Positions 8,616-17,240 of a stretch of 37,730 nt of DNA are shown here, piece after piece (position 1 is the first letter of the stretch; each line of letters starts with the position of its first letter). Below the pieces are notes generated by a model. The model did no database searches. It worked only from the letters and a program-made list of their open reading frames with translations, and was not told where the DNA came from. Both the position numbers and the translations under genes were made by a program. This stretch comes from Methanocorpusculum sp. (lineage in GTDB: Archaea > Halobacteriota > Methanomicrobia > Methanomicrobiales > Methanocorpusculaceae). The stretch covers positions 1-37,730 of the forward strand of contig DALTYD010000005.1 in the NCBI GenBank assembly GCA_029986255.1. Reading direction: 5' to 3'.

Positions 8616-9905
8616 TTATGGACTCACTCGGTGTCTGTCACGTGGGAAGAGTACACCCTCACGAATGTTTTGGAGGTCGAGCATAGTCATGATGAGTCTT
8701 TCTGCTCCTAATCCCCATCCTGCATGTGGTGGCATACCATAGCGGAATGGTTTGAGATAAAACTCAAATGTATCGGGATTGAGTCCTTTTGCCTTGATTT
8801 GGCTGTTCAGCAATTCATAAACGTGGCAACGCTGAGCACCGGATGAAAGTTCCATTCTTGGGTGCATCATGTCGAATGCTCTGCAGATTTCTGGTTTATC
8901 TACAAATGGCATGGTATAGAAAGGTCTTATGGATGATGGCCATTCTGTGATGAAGTACATCGTGTTCATCTCTTCCCCAACACTTTTTTCGGTGGATGTA
9001 GAGAGATCATCTCCAAAGACGAGTGATTCACCTTTCGTGTTTGCGATATCGATTGCATCTTGATATGTGATTCTTGGGAATGGGGTTTTTGGAACTTCAA
9101 AATCGATTAAGTTGAGGATGGCCAATTCATTGCTGCACATGTCAGCAATCTTGTTGTAGGTATAGGAAACGGTTTCTTCCAGTATCTTCATAGCATCGTG
9201 TTCGTCAGCAAATGACATTTCAATGTCAATCGAGGTTGCTTCATTTAAGTGGCGAACTGTGTTGTGTTCTTCTGCACGAAATATCGTCCCGATTTCAAAA
9301 ACTCGTTCAAATCCAGCACTCATGAGTATCTGTTTGTAGAGTTGAGGGCTCTGATTGAGAAACGCTTCTTTGTCAAAGTAGGCAAGTGGGAAGAGTTCAG
9401 TCCCTCCTTCGGTTGCAGATGCAACAATCTTTGGAGTTTGTACCTGGGTAAAATGCTGTTCCCAAAGGTATTCACTGATAGCACGAAGAGCTACATTACG
9501 GATCAGAAAAATTGCGTTGACGCGCGGTTTTCGCAGATCAAGGTAGCGGTTGTCGAGGCGAGTATCCAGTTCAGCAGGGACTTTTTCGGAGACGTCTAGT
9601 GGTAGCGGTGTTTCGGAGCGTGAGATAATTCTCAGATTTTCTGGGATTAGTTCACGTCCTCCTGGAGCTTTTTCAGTTTTTTTTACCTCCCCTTCACAGG
9701 AGATGATAGATTCACGACTTATCTCCTTGACTGTGGAAAGTACATCTGGTCTTACTTTTTTCTTTGGAATGGTTATCTGCAAGATGCCAGTTCTGTCTCG
9801 GATCAGAAGGAATATGAGCCCCCCGAGATCTCGTTCTTCATGAACCCATCCGAAAATTTCAGCACGCTTGCATTCAGGTGTGACGTCTTTTATTGGAATG
9901 CGCAT
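8616..9905 (-). CDS. aspS: Aspartyl-tRNA synthetase, archaeal type, probably non-discriminating
   Basis: 429 residues, the usual length for archaeal AspRS. An N-terminal OB-fold anticodon-binding domain (about 1-100) is followed by a class II catalytic core with motif 2 in the FRAEEHNTVRHLNE region and motif 3 as GWGLGAERLIMTML near 396-409. It charges tRNA-Asp. In the anticodon domain GWVHEERDLGG has His22 and the KAPGG loop has Pro81. Established work on archaeal AspRS associates His and Pro at the corresponding places with relaxed specificity, and Trp and Lys with strict tRNA-Asp recognition. This enzyme may therefore also charge tRNA-Asn, with GatCAB amidating the product. It is a single-gene unit. 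Confidence 0.95.
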   Translation of the reverse strand: MRIPIKDVTPECKRAEIFGWVHEERDLGGLIFLLIRDRTGILQITIPKKKVRPDVLSTVKEISRESIISCEGEVKKTEKAPGGRELIPENLRIISRSETPLPLDVSEKVPAELDTRLDNRYLDLRKPRVNAIFLIRNVALRAISEYLWEQHFTQVQTPKIVASATEGGTELFPLAYFDKEAFLNQSPQLYKQILMSAGFERVFEIGTIFRAEEHNTVRHLNEATSIDIEMSFADEHDAMKILEETVSYTYNKIADMCSNELAILNLIDFEVPKTPFPRITYQDAIDIANTKGESLVFGDDLSTSTEKSVGEEMNTMYFITEWPSSIRPFYTMPFVDKPEICRAFDMMHPRMELSSGAQRCHVYELLNSQIKAKGLNPDTFEFYLKPFRYGMPPHAGWGLGAERLIMTMLDLQNIREGVLFPRDRHRVSP

Positions 9906-9943
9906 AAAATCTCTGTATTATTTGTGGTATTGGTAGATTAATG

Positions 9944-9973
9944 TCACCTGGTAGGGTGAGTCGATTTATTTAA
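9944..9973 (-). promoter_or_regulatory. Promoter region of aspS with a short inverted repeat
   Basis: On the minus strand TTAAATAAA (9965-9973) is a good TATA element. The expected start site falls near 9944, close to a short inverted repeat (TCACC at 9944-9948, GGTGA at 9955-9959). The leader would be about 40 nt. Whether the repeat is an operator or forms RNA structure cannot be told. Confidence 0.4.
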
Positions 9974-9979
9974 CTATAT

Positions 9980-11604
9980 TTTTTGTTGTACTATAATTCT
10001 TTTTACGTCTCTTTGATTGCAAGTATTCCCAATACTTTCGTTATAATATAGTAATTGTAATTTTATTCAGATCAGAAAGGAACCGAAAATATTTCAATTG
10101 TAATATGGGAAGTACTAATATAAAATATATATCTAACTATATTTCGTCCATATCTGCTGAAAAATGTAAAAAAATATGGTTGGATGTGATTGTTCTACCT
10201 CAAAAAGTGAGTAAAGGTGTAGACGTGGTTCGAGTCCAAGAGACATCTAGTTGATGATATGATCTGCCAAAAAGAGAAGACAATAAAGAATAAGTCCTCA
10301 AAAGAATAATTATCTGTTGCTCTGTGCTGTAAATATTCTCGTCTATTTAATGTGCAGCTCGCTTCCGTTCAGAGTTAAATCACAAAATCAGATTTTTCAA
10401 AACAAGATGATTGATGTTGTGGCAAATTTTCAGAACCCAACCAATTTACCATTGTTCAATCAGGTGGGTGTAATGCGCTATTATTTAAGGATCCTTACTT
10501 CGTTCCTGTTGTCGAGTTTATCCTATTTGAGCGCGTGGATATCAATTTCTTCTATGTTCGAACTCATGAGACTGTATGTAGGAAATGATATGGATATTAA
10601 TTGTTCATGGTCGTGCTGGACTTAATTGTAATTCTAGATTTTTTTTGAGTATTCTTGTTACTTCATAAAGGATATGGTATATTTTTAGGCTGATTATCTG
10701 GAAAAATAAATCTCTTGTAGTGCTTGTTGAAATCATGCGACTAAATCCGCTATTCTTCTGTCCATTTCTCCATCATTTTTATGACAATTAAAACGTCTTT
10801 TCTTCATATTTTAGAGGCACACTATGGCAATTTTTCCAATAAGAGAAATTGTATCTATGCTGAATGTTTCCAAATTTGCAGCATGGAAAGAAATGGAATC
10901 GTTTGAGGATGTGAACTATGTGATATCTTCATGAATCAATATGGTACTGTGCTCCGACTAAATCTTGCATCACCATATACCACCACGTTGTCCACGCTAG
11001 AGATTTCTATGTTATATCCCATCATACCATTAAAAGCAGTATCTGATCAAATACCCTGGAGAGGGTGAGTTAACGCTGTGATTGTGAATAAAAGACATGT
11101 GGTATTCTTACTGAGACGAACCTCGACTTCGAGGTTCGACAAGATTTGAGTGTGTGGTGTATAAGGTTATTGGTATCCCCGATGTGGCTCAAATTGGATG
11201 CAGATTCATTTTCTAGAAATCATTGTATTTTACCATAGTCCTCTTATTGCAGCTTCATTTTTTGTAGTACGTCCGGTTCATTCCTTCATTGATGTGTACT
11301 GGAAAAATGTTCTATCCTTCTTGAGAAGACGATTCTATTCTTGGAAAAATAGTGTTTGGAATGGTACTGTTACAATTAACGTGGATCACTTAGGCGATCT
11401 TGAAATAGAAACGACTACTGGGTGTCAAGCCCTGACCCTTGGTGAAGTCAGTGATCATTTGACAATGTCGATGGGGATTTCCAATCTTTTTGGGTAATTG
11501 TTGTTTTTACTCGATGAATGTTTATTTTTTCAAGGAGCACTATTCAATGACTGGAGGGTGTGGGGTTCCTCGTTCAGCTGTTCAATAGACGGTGAAAAAA
11601 AGGA
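9980..11604. other. Long gene-free AT-rich region with fossil-like coding stretches
   Basis: No intact gene can be supported in these 1.6 kb. Protein-like but interrupted pieces are present. On the plus strand 10415-10585 (57 codons, ending at TGA 10586) includes KDPYFVPVVEFILFERVDIN. At 10824-10934 a 36-codon frame starts MAIFPIREIVSMLNVS behind a GAGG site. 11198-11497 is open for 99 codons but has no ribosome-binding site or recognisable family. A tRNA T-arm-like segment lies at 10223-10240 and a perfect hairpin at 11117-11138. The best reading is one or more decayed genes of unknown identity. Confidence 0.4.
11117..11138. repeat. Perfect 10-bp inverted repeat (hairpin)
   Basis: CGAACCTCGA and TCGAGGTTCG are separated by CT. 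The stem is GC-richer than its surroundings. It lies in the gene-free region, so no gene assignment is possible. Confidence 0.55.
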
Positions 11605-12165
11605 TCATTTCCCCAAATACCATGCAATGATAACTCCTACAAGCATAATGAGGTACACAATAATCGCTATAGTTTGTTCGTTAATATTACAGTAATTGGA
11701 TTGTTTTAGAACAATAAGACTTGCAGCGATAATTGGCATAATTGATCTTATTATTGTCTTTTTCACACTTACATTCGAGTTAAATCTCTTTTTCGTTGTC
11801 TCGGTTTCTAACTCTATTGGAGCAATGTTCTGTTTGGGTAACGTTTCCTGATAGGATCTTAGCACATGGATCGTAAACTCTTCGTGACGCATGCCATAAC
11901 CAGTAATGACTTGCATATTAAAATTTCCAGTACCAGCTCCCTCTTTTATTTTGATCTCAAGTTCTAACTCCCCGCTCACATAGATATTTTCATAGGTAAA
12001 ATCTGTGTAAGTTGAAGCCTCACAGCGCAGGGTTGCGTGTGTTGGTGATCCATGATTCACAAACCGTACGTGCAGTGCAGTTCCTGCGTTCACCTTCACG
12101 GCATTGTTGGATAGTTCTAGAGAATTAATTCCCAGACGATTTATTTGAATTTCAATAATTTCCAT
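11605..12165 (-). CDS. Membrane-anchored protein with an extracytoplasmic-like beta domain (possibly DUF7524-like)
   Basis: 186 residues. The N-terminal ~110 residues are beta-rich (EIIEIQINRLGINSLEL, then VRFVNHGSPTHATLRC) and resemble small domains found in archaeal envelope proteins. A polar linker is followed by two hydrophobic segments near the C-terminus (IRSIMPIIAASLIVL and AIIVYLIMLVGVIIAWYLG). This layout recalls the archaeal DUF7524 type, but that is from memory and unsure. The start is the ATG at 12165 because GAGGTG lies 6 nt upstream; an upstream in-frame ATG at 12210 would overlap the trm112 gene. It follows the trm112 gene by 10 nt and purA by about 200 nt, forming one probable transcript. 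No function is assigned. Confidence 0.7.
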   Translation of the reverse strand: MEIIEIQINRLGINSLELSNNAVKVNAGTALHVRFVNHGSPTHATLRCEASTYTDFTYENIYVSGELELEIKIKEGAGTGNFNMQVITGYGMRHEEFTIHVLRSYQETLPKQNIAPIELETETTKKRFNSNVSVKKTIIRSIMPIIAASLIVLKQSNYCNINEQTIAIIVYLIMLVGVIIAWYLGK

Positions 12166-12175
12166 AGTGAGCACC

Positions 12176-12355
12176 TCAGTCTCTTTGCTCAGGAAGAAGG
12201 TTTGCAACACCGGAGGTGATGGGATACACCTGTTTGCAGGACGTGCAGATCAGCACCCCCTCGATAATTTCTGTCTCATTACCCTCTTTCTCTGTAAGCA
12301 TAAAGTTTCCCTTGCAAATGGGACAACAGATTATATCGAGGATCCAGCGTTTCAT
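12176..12355 (-). CDS. trm112: Trm112-family small zinc protein (methyltransferase activator)
   Basis: A complete 59-residue gene with two cysteine pairs, CPIC (Cys11, Cys14) and CTSC (Cys37, Cys40). MKRWILDIICCPICKG at the start and VYPITSGVANLLPEQ near the end are the Trm112 / UPF0434 pattern. Family members bind and activate SAM-dependent methyltransferases acting on tRNA, rRNA and release factor; the partner here is not known. It starts 3 nt after the purA stop and is followed after 10 nt by the membrane protein gene, so it lies in the middle of a purA operon. It is easily overlooked because of its size. The Trm112 call is firm from the motif layout; the gene name is by family. Confidence 0.88.
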   Translation of the reverse strand: MKRWILDIICCPICKGNFMLTEKEGNETEIIEGVLICTSCKQVYPITSGVANLLPEQRD

Positions 12356-12358
12356 AGT

Positions 12359-13369
12359 TTACAGCTCGGATCTTATATCGATAATTTGTGACTGTTCAGG
12401 ACCAGTTGAGATAATCCCAACTGGGCATCTGGTATCAGACTCGATCTGTTCGAGGAACGTCAATACCTTTGGTGTGAGTTTGCTGTACTCCTTGATCCCA
12501 AAAACATTCTTGTCAATGTGGTCAACACCAGTGATAGCGATTACTGTACAGCCGTTGATCATTGCTGAATAGCGTGCCATCGTACCATCCCAGGTGCCAA
12601 TTCTTCGTTCACGGTGTGTAACAGTACCAAATTCCTGAATTCCCATCGCAATGGATTGGTCATGAGTAAGTTCGGTTGGGAATGGGCCTTCTCCAACTCG
12701 AGTTGGAAACGCCTTGAAGACTACAACTACATCATCGATTTTAGTTGGTCCTATTCCCACATCAGCCGCCATTTGTGAGGCAGATGTATCCTTGCTGGTT
12801 ACAAATGGATAGTTTCCATAATAGAGGGAAATACCAAATCCTTGTGTGCCCTCAATTATTACTGAATCACCTATATCAATTGCATCATTTAGGTTTTGGG
12901 CAACATCGATGATGTAAGGAGCAAGCTCTGGGACATCCTTTGCAAGGCGAGCTGTCCGCATTACACGGTCGGAGTTTGCTGGTCCACAACCTGAACCGGT
13001 TGATCCGACTGTCTTGGAAAGATGATCGTTGTGTTTGTCTTTGTCGATATGTTCTTCTTCGATGATTCCACAGCGCCTATCCACAAAGGTACGATCTCTA
13101 CATCCAAGTACCTTTAGTTCATGGGAAAAGACTCTTGGGTCAACCAGAACACCACTGCCGATCATGAGTTTTGCATGAGGGTAAATGAATCCAGATGGTA
13201 CCATTCGCACACCATATTTTTTATCTCCTACTTCTACGGTGTGACCAGCGTTCGGTCCTACACCCCCGCGTGCAATAATTGTTGCTTTATCCTGTTTGGC
13301 AATGTGGGCGACGATTTTTCCTTTTCCTTCGTCCCCAAAAAAACCGCCGACAATGATCGTGCTTGGCAT
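12359..13369 (-). CDS. purA: Adenylosuccinate synthetase
   Basis: 336 residues, the shorter archaeal form. The GTP-binding loop GDEGKGK spans 12-18, with catalytic Asp13. NAGHT supplies His43. GSTGSGCGPA and EGTQGFGISLYYGNYPFVTS are further family motifs. It makes adenylosuccinate from IMP, aspartate and GTP, the first step from IMP towards AMP. It is the first gene of a purA, trm112, membrane-protein unit. No ribosome-binding site is evident just before the ATG (GATACAGT), so the mRNA may be nearly leaderless. Confidence 0.96.
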   Translation of the reverse strand: MPSTIIVGGFFGDEGKGKIVAHIAKQDKATIIARGGVGPNAGHTVEVGDKKYGVRMVPSGFIYPHAKLMIGSGVLVDPRVFSHELKVLGCRDRTFVDRRCGIIEEEHIDKDKHNDHLSKTVGSTGSGCGPANSDRVMRTARLAKDVPELAPYIIDVAQNLNDAIDIGDSVIIEGTQGFGISLYYGNYPFVTSKDTSASQMAADVGIGPTKIDDVVVVFKAFPTRVGEGPFPTELTHDQSIAMGIQEFGTVTHRERRIGTWDGTMARYSAMINGCTVIAITGVDHIDKNVFGIKEYSKLTPKVLTFLEQIESDTRCPVGIISTGPEQSQIIDIRSEL

Positions 13370-13845
13370 ACTGTATCAATATCTATGGGAGACGGAATTA
13401 CATAAGGCCTTGGTTTCAAGTATGCTCTTTCCACAATATTCAGCTATTATCTCAACAAACATTTCATTTGGTTGTATTTTTGTTTAATTTGTTAGAGTTC
13501 CAAGGTGTTTTTCCTGGTCTTTCGGCTCTATGTTTTCTCTCCCAGTTCGTATCTGTATTATTTGATATATGACTGTTTTTTGAGAAATTGTAATATTTTT
13601 TCAATTTTGCGTGTATGAGAGCAGATTATGCTGATGATTGTTTATTGATGCTCTGCGAAATCATGCAGCATTTCTCATATCATATTTAGATATTGTCATC
13701 TCTCTCGCGTTTGTCGTTTGTATATATTTATTCTTATCACATTCTGTAGGCGTTATTACTAGTTTTCTAATGTATTTCTCATCTATTATTTTCCGATAAG
13801 TTCTCATTCCAAACATTTATTCTCAGCTTCTGCATATAATAGTAC
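13370..13845. other. Divergent spacer between purA and the rubrerythrin gene
   Basis: 476 nt, AT-rich, no gene visible. TATATATTTA at 13721-13730 is a candidate TATA element for the rubrerythrin gene, giving a leader of about 95 nt. AACATTTATT at 13812-13821 would instead give a leaderless mRNA. Neither is decisive. Confidence 0.4.
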
Positions 13846-14346
13846 ATGGACACTAAGAAATGCATTGCTGATGCTTTTTCCGGTGAATCTCAGGCAAACC
13901 GTAAGTACAAATCTTTTTCTGAAGCAGCCGCAGATGAGGGGTATGAACATGTTGCAAAGCTTTTCCGTGCAACCTCTGCGGCGGAGGAAATTCATGCTCG
14001 CCGTCTTCTTCGTGTAGGTGGTTATATTGGCACGACTATTGAAAACCTTGAATCTGGTATGACTGGGGAGATCCATGAAACCAATGAGATGTACCCATCC
14101 TTTATCAAAGTTGCTGAAGCTGAAAATCGTCAGGATGCACTTATTACTTTTGAGCATGCAATGAAGGCAGAGGCAGAACATGCTGCCCTCTATAAACAAG
14201 CACTTAAGGCAGTCAAGGAAGGTCACGATTTTGAGGCTAAGACTGTGTATCTCTGCCCTGTATGTGGCAACATTGAGGTCAATAAGGCCTCTGAACGCTG
14301 CCCGATCTGTGGTATCCCTGGTGTATCCTTCAAGATCGTCGAGTAA
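13846..14346 (+). CDS. rbr: Rubrerythrin
   Basis: 166 residues. The N-terminal four-helix di-iron domain carries Glu14 (FSGES), the EEIH ligand motif at 47-50, the acidic EAE at 91-93, and EAEH at 109-112. The C-terminal rubredoxin-like domain has CPVCG (Cys137, Cys140) and CPICG (Cys152, Cys155). By family it reduces hydrogen peroxide in the cytoplasm of anaerobes, taking electrons through rubredoxin or a similar donor. It stands alone. No ribosome-binding site is seen before the ATG (ATAATAGTAC). Confidence 0.95.
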   Translation: MDTKKCIADAFSGESQANRKYKSFSEAAADEGYEHVAKLFRATSAAEEIHARRLLRVGGYIGTTIENLESGMTGEIHETNEMYPSFIKVAEAENRQDALITFEHAMKAEAEHAALYKQALKAVKEGHDFEAKTVYLCPVCGNIEVNKASERCPICGIPGVSFKIVE

Positions 14347-14985
14347 CTCTCTCTAATTCTTATTTATTTTTATACGTGTTGTATTATACTATTGCTTTTT
14401 ATTCGTTTTACTATTTGTTCAATTTCATTTTTAGTTCTCAATTGTTGCGCTGATGATGGTTTTACTTTCTGGTTTGGTGTATCTATTTTTGGTACTTCAC
14501 ATGAACTCATAACTCCATTATGAGTTCTCTGGATTTCATGAGAAACTATTATTTTTGAAACCTTGATATATCACTTGCGCAATTTGTGTGTCTAGTTCTC
14601 GTTTCTCTTCTCATTGGTACTCTCGATATTTGTTGATTTTTTCATAAGATCTTGACGATTGATGTGGTATGTTCTTTGTTGCACTGTTAAATTCACAGAA
14701 TAATAGTTCTTATCACTTGAGATCTGGGTGGGTTCAGGATTGCAGCGTGAGATGTTAGATTTTTTTAATCACTTGGCCATAATGATGATAATATTGGTAT
14801 TGTGTATTAATATTTCTCTTAAAAGCGGGTAAGGAAACGGATTACATATGGCCCATTTGTTTCCAAATCATGGTTAAAGATGCATTTTTTTGCGTACACA
14901 TACTTGAGTTAACGAGCTCCCATATGCGGAGGTCTGTTCTTATACAGTTTCCACCCAAACCAATAAAAAATGAGGTCCACTTTTC
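14347..14985. other. Gene-free spacer after rubrerythrin
   Basis: AT-rich, with no gene or recognisable remnant except a perfect inverted repeat at 14503-14527. The following pentapeptide-repeat pseudogene begins at 14986. Confidence 0.5.
14503..14527. repeat. Perfect 10-bp inverted repeat (hairpin)
   Basis: GAACTCATAA and TTATGAGTTC flank CTCCA. It lies about 155 nt beyond the rubrerythrin stop. It is not followed by a T-run, so a terminator role is doubtful. Confidence 0.5.
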
Positions 14986-15479
14986 ATGCCTTTACGTCTT
15001 ACTCAGTTTAACCGGGATCAGTATGCGCTGCTCCGTTGAAGTTCTGAGTCAATGGATTTTAGAGAGTGGAACCATTGGTATGTGGGTGGGAATATCTTGT
15101 AGAGACTCGTTTTCTCCACAGCACAGACTTTTATGGGGTGCAACTTGCAGATGCAAAACTTTTTGGTGCTAATCCAGATGCGGCAATGTACGATCCAGCA
15201 GGCAGAATAAAGGTTGATCCACTTCACGTTTTTCGATTGTGTGAGGCAGTGGAGTCTCGGAACATTGGAGAATGAAATGAGTGGATGGTATATGGATGAA
15301 TTTTCCAAAGCTTATGGGGGAAACTGTATGGTGCTTATCTTGAAGAGGCTTCCTTGCGGAATCTGGATCTTTCGGGTGCAGTTCTCTGGTAAGCGAATCT
15401 TCCGTCTGCGGATATCCGTTCTGCCGAAATTGGAGGCACCAATCTTGAGGAGCGAAGAAAGAGATGGCTTTTGTTTTAA
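14986..15479 (+). pseudogene. Decayed pentapeptide-repeat protein gene
   Basis: Reading from the ATG at 14986 gives LTQFNRDQYALLR, then an in-frame TGA (15037), then MDFREWNHWYVGGNIL and a TAG (15100). The sense continues in another frame with GVQLADAKLFGANPDAA, stops at 15273-15275 (TGA), and resumes at 15330 with GAYLEEASLRNLDLSGAV. After a TAA comes ANLPSADIRSAEIGGTNLEE, and the frame ends at 15479. The A(N/D)Lxx spacing is the pentapeptide-repeat signature, which folds into a right-handed beta helix; the W-N-W stretch before it is common in such proteins. At least one frameshift and several stops show it is dead. The original function is unknown. Confidence 0.75.
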
Positions 15480-15798
15480 TTGAGAACAGTTTTTTCTTTT
15501 TCATGGTGAATATTTGATTTTCTGCGTTGATTGTACAACCCTGTTATCTTAATTCAATTTTGTGAAATTGGGTAGTAATTTAATATGTTTGATTATTACA
15601 CTCAAACAAATGAGAGTCTTATGACTATAGTGGAGATTGGAATGTTGTGCCCATTTAAGCCATCAATGGTTCTGTGTTCCCTATCGATAAGTTTTTATAT
15701 TCGAACCATATTTTCATGATGGTTATATCATGAGGAAAGAAAATACTCATTATCTTTGATATCTAAAGTTTATATTATCACTAAAAACTGGTGAACAT
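15480..15798. promoter_or_regulatory. Spacer and promoter region of ftr
   Basis: No gene is visible. Two TATA-like elements precede ftr. TTTATATTA at 15769-15777 would place the transcript start at the ATG itself. TTTTTATAT at 15692-15700 would give a leader of about 75 nt carrying the GGTGA ribosome-binding site at 15789-15793. The presence of that site favours the upstream element or use of both. Confidence 0.4.
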
Positions 15799-16683
15799 AT
15801 GGAACTCAACGGTGTTATTCTAGAAGACACATATGCAGAAGGCTTCCCAGTATGGGTTGCTCGTGTCATCATAACTGCAGTAACGAAGGAATGGGCATAC
15901 AAGGCAGCAACTGAAGCAACTGGATTTGCAACGTCCACGATTGGTTGCCCGTGTGAAGCAGGTATTGAACGTTTTATGCCTCCAGTAGAGACTCCTGATA
16001 AGCGCCCTGGATTCTCCATTTTGATCTGCTGCAGCAAAAAATCTCTCAAAGAGCAGGTTCTTGAGCGCGTATCTGAGTGTGTTTTAACTGCTCCTACGAC
16101 GGCAGTTTTTAATGGTAAGGCTGGTTCTGAAGAGATAATTCCCATCAAGCTTCACTTCTTTGGTGATGGATATGAGTCCAAAACAGAGGTTGGAGGTATT
16201 CAGTGTTGGTCTATTCCTATTATGGGTGGTGACTTCATTGTGGAAGAGGAAATTGGCGCTGTGAAGGGTGTTGCTGGTGGTAACTTCCTGATTATGGGTG
16301 ATTCCCAGATGTCTGCACTTGTTGCAGCTGAGGCAGCAGTTGATGCAATTAAGGGTGTGTCTGGAACTATCACTCCATTCCCAGGAGGTGTTGTCTCATC
16401 AGGTTCCAAAGTAGGTTCTAAAAAGTACAAGTTCATGGGTGCATCCACCAATGATAGGTTCTGCCCAACTATCCGCGCAAAGGTTGAAGATAGCGAAATT
16501 TTGGAGAATGTCAAAGCAGTTTATGAGATTGTTATTGACGGTGTCGATGAGGCAAGTGTGAAGGAAGCCATGAAGGCAGGTGTTCAAGCAGCATGCAAAG
16601 TCCCTGGTGTTGTTAAAATCACTGCAGGAAACTATGGCGGCAATCTTGGTCCATACAAATTTTATCTTAAGGATTGTCTCTAA
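15799..16683 (+). CDS. ftr: Formylmethanofuran:tetrahydromethanopterin formyltransferase
   Basis: 294 residues, the family length. Recognisable stretches are MELNGVILEDTYAEGFPVWV at the start, TIGCPCEAGIE near 54-64, MGGDFIVEE in the middle, and GNYGGNLGPYKF near the end. It transfers the formyl group from formylmethanofuran to tetrahydromethanopterin in the cytoplasm, the second step of CO2 reduction to methane. A GGTGA site lies 5 nt before the ATG. The next gene begins 92 nt later beyond a T-rich stretch, so ftr may be its own unit or lead the DUF1890/DUF1894 pair. Confidence 0.97.
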   Translation: MELNGVILEDTYAEGFPVWVARVIITAVTKEWAYKAATEATGFATSTIGCPCEAGIERFMPPVETPDKRPGFSILICCSKKSLKEQVLERVSECVLTAPTTAVFNGKAGSEEIIPIKLHFFGDGYESKTEVGGIQCWSIPIMGGDFIVEEEIGAVKGVAGGNFLIMGDSQMSALVAAEAAVDAIKGVSGTITPFPGGVVSSGSKVGSKKYKFMGASTNDRFCPTIRAKVEDSEILENVKAVYEIVIDGVDEASVKEAMKAGVQAACKVPGVVKITAGNYGGNLGPYKFYLKDCL

Positions 16684-16700
16684 CTATTTCCCCTCCTCCC

Positions 16701-16715
16701 TTTTTTTTCTTTTTA
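16701..16715 (+). terminator. Oligo-T tract after ftr
   Basis: Eight Ts and then, after C, four more Ts lie about 20 nt after the ftr stop. This fits an archaeal intrinsic terminator, perhaps partial, before the DUF1890 gene. Confidence 0.4.
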
Positions 16716-16775
16716 GTATGTGTAATTCCAAAAACCAATATTTATCCCTTCTTGATACAGATGTTATAATTACAT

Positions 16776-17240
16776 ATGACCGATGAAGTGCTTCTCCTAC
16801 TGGGGTGCCCGCAAATACCGGTTCAATCTCCTCTTGTTCTTTACGTTGCCAATTTAGTGAGAGATCTCAATAAAATTCCAGTGGTCGCAGCAAATCCCTC
16901 AGCAAAACAGTTGGTTATGGTGAGTGATCCCAAAAAATATTATGTTGCAGAGTATCGAGATCTGGATCAGACGATTGGAAATCTTGCTAATGATAAGGTG
17001 AAGTATCATCTGATTATTTCTTTTATTCATAATGATGCAGGTTTGACCTATACAACAACTGTTGCATCTCTAGCACAGAATGCTCTTATAATTACCATCA
17101 TTTTTGGAGAGAATGCATATGAAATTGATGAAAAAATTGCATTTTCAACAAAAAAAGTTGTTGAACCTGCGACACATAACCCTCGACATCTACTTGAAAA
17201 AATTGATAACGTGATGGAATGGGCTGCCTTGAAAATATGA
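16776..17240 (+). CDS. DUF1890 family protein (methanogen-conserved)
   Basis: 154 residues, soluble, alternating beta/alpha pattern like a Rossmann-type domain. LLLGCPQIPVQSPLVLYVAN at the N-terminus and LIISFIHNDAGLTYTTTVAS in the middle match my memory of the DUF1890 family, known mainly from methanogens and without assigned function. It overlaps the following DUF1894 gene by ATGA. That paired arrangement and the position after ftr suggest a role tied to methanogenesis, but no reaction can be named. Confidence 0.8.
   Translation: MTDEVLLLLGCPQIPVQSPLVLYVANLVRDLNKIPVVAANPSAKQLVMVSDPKKYYVAEYRDLDQTIGNLANDKVKYHLIISFIHNDAGLTYTTTVASLAQNALIITIIFGENAYEIDEKIAFSTKKVVEPATHNPRHLLEKIDNVMEWAALKI

Noticed and set aside
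10183..10247. A complete tRNA gene
   Set aside because: Only a T-arm-like segment with one stem mismatch is present; no D-arm or 7-nt anticodon loop can be drawn.
10317..10625. 102-codon open frame on the plus strand
   Set aside because: No ribosome-binding site and no protein-like pattern; a different frame over the same bases (10415-10585) looks more coding-like.
11198..11497. 99-codon open frame on the plus strand
   Set aside because: Parts look protein-like, but there is no ribosome-binding site or recognisable family; kept only as part of the suspected ruins.
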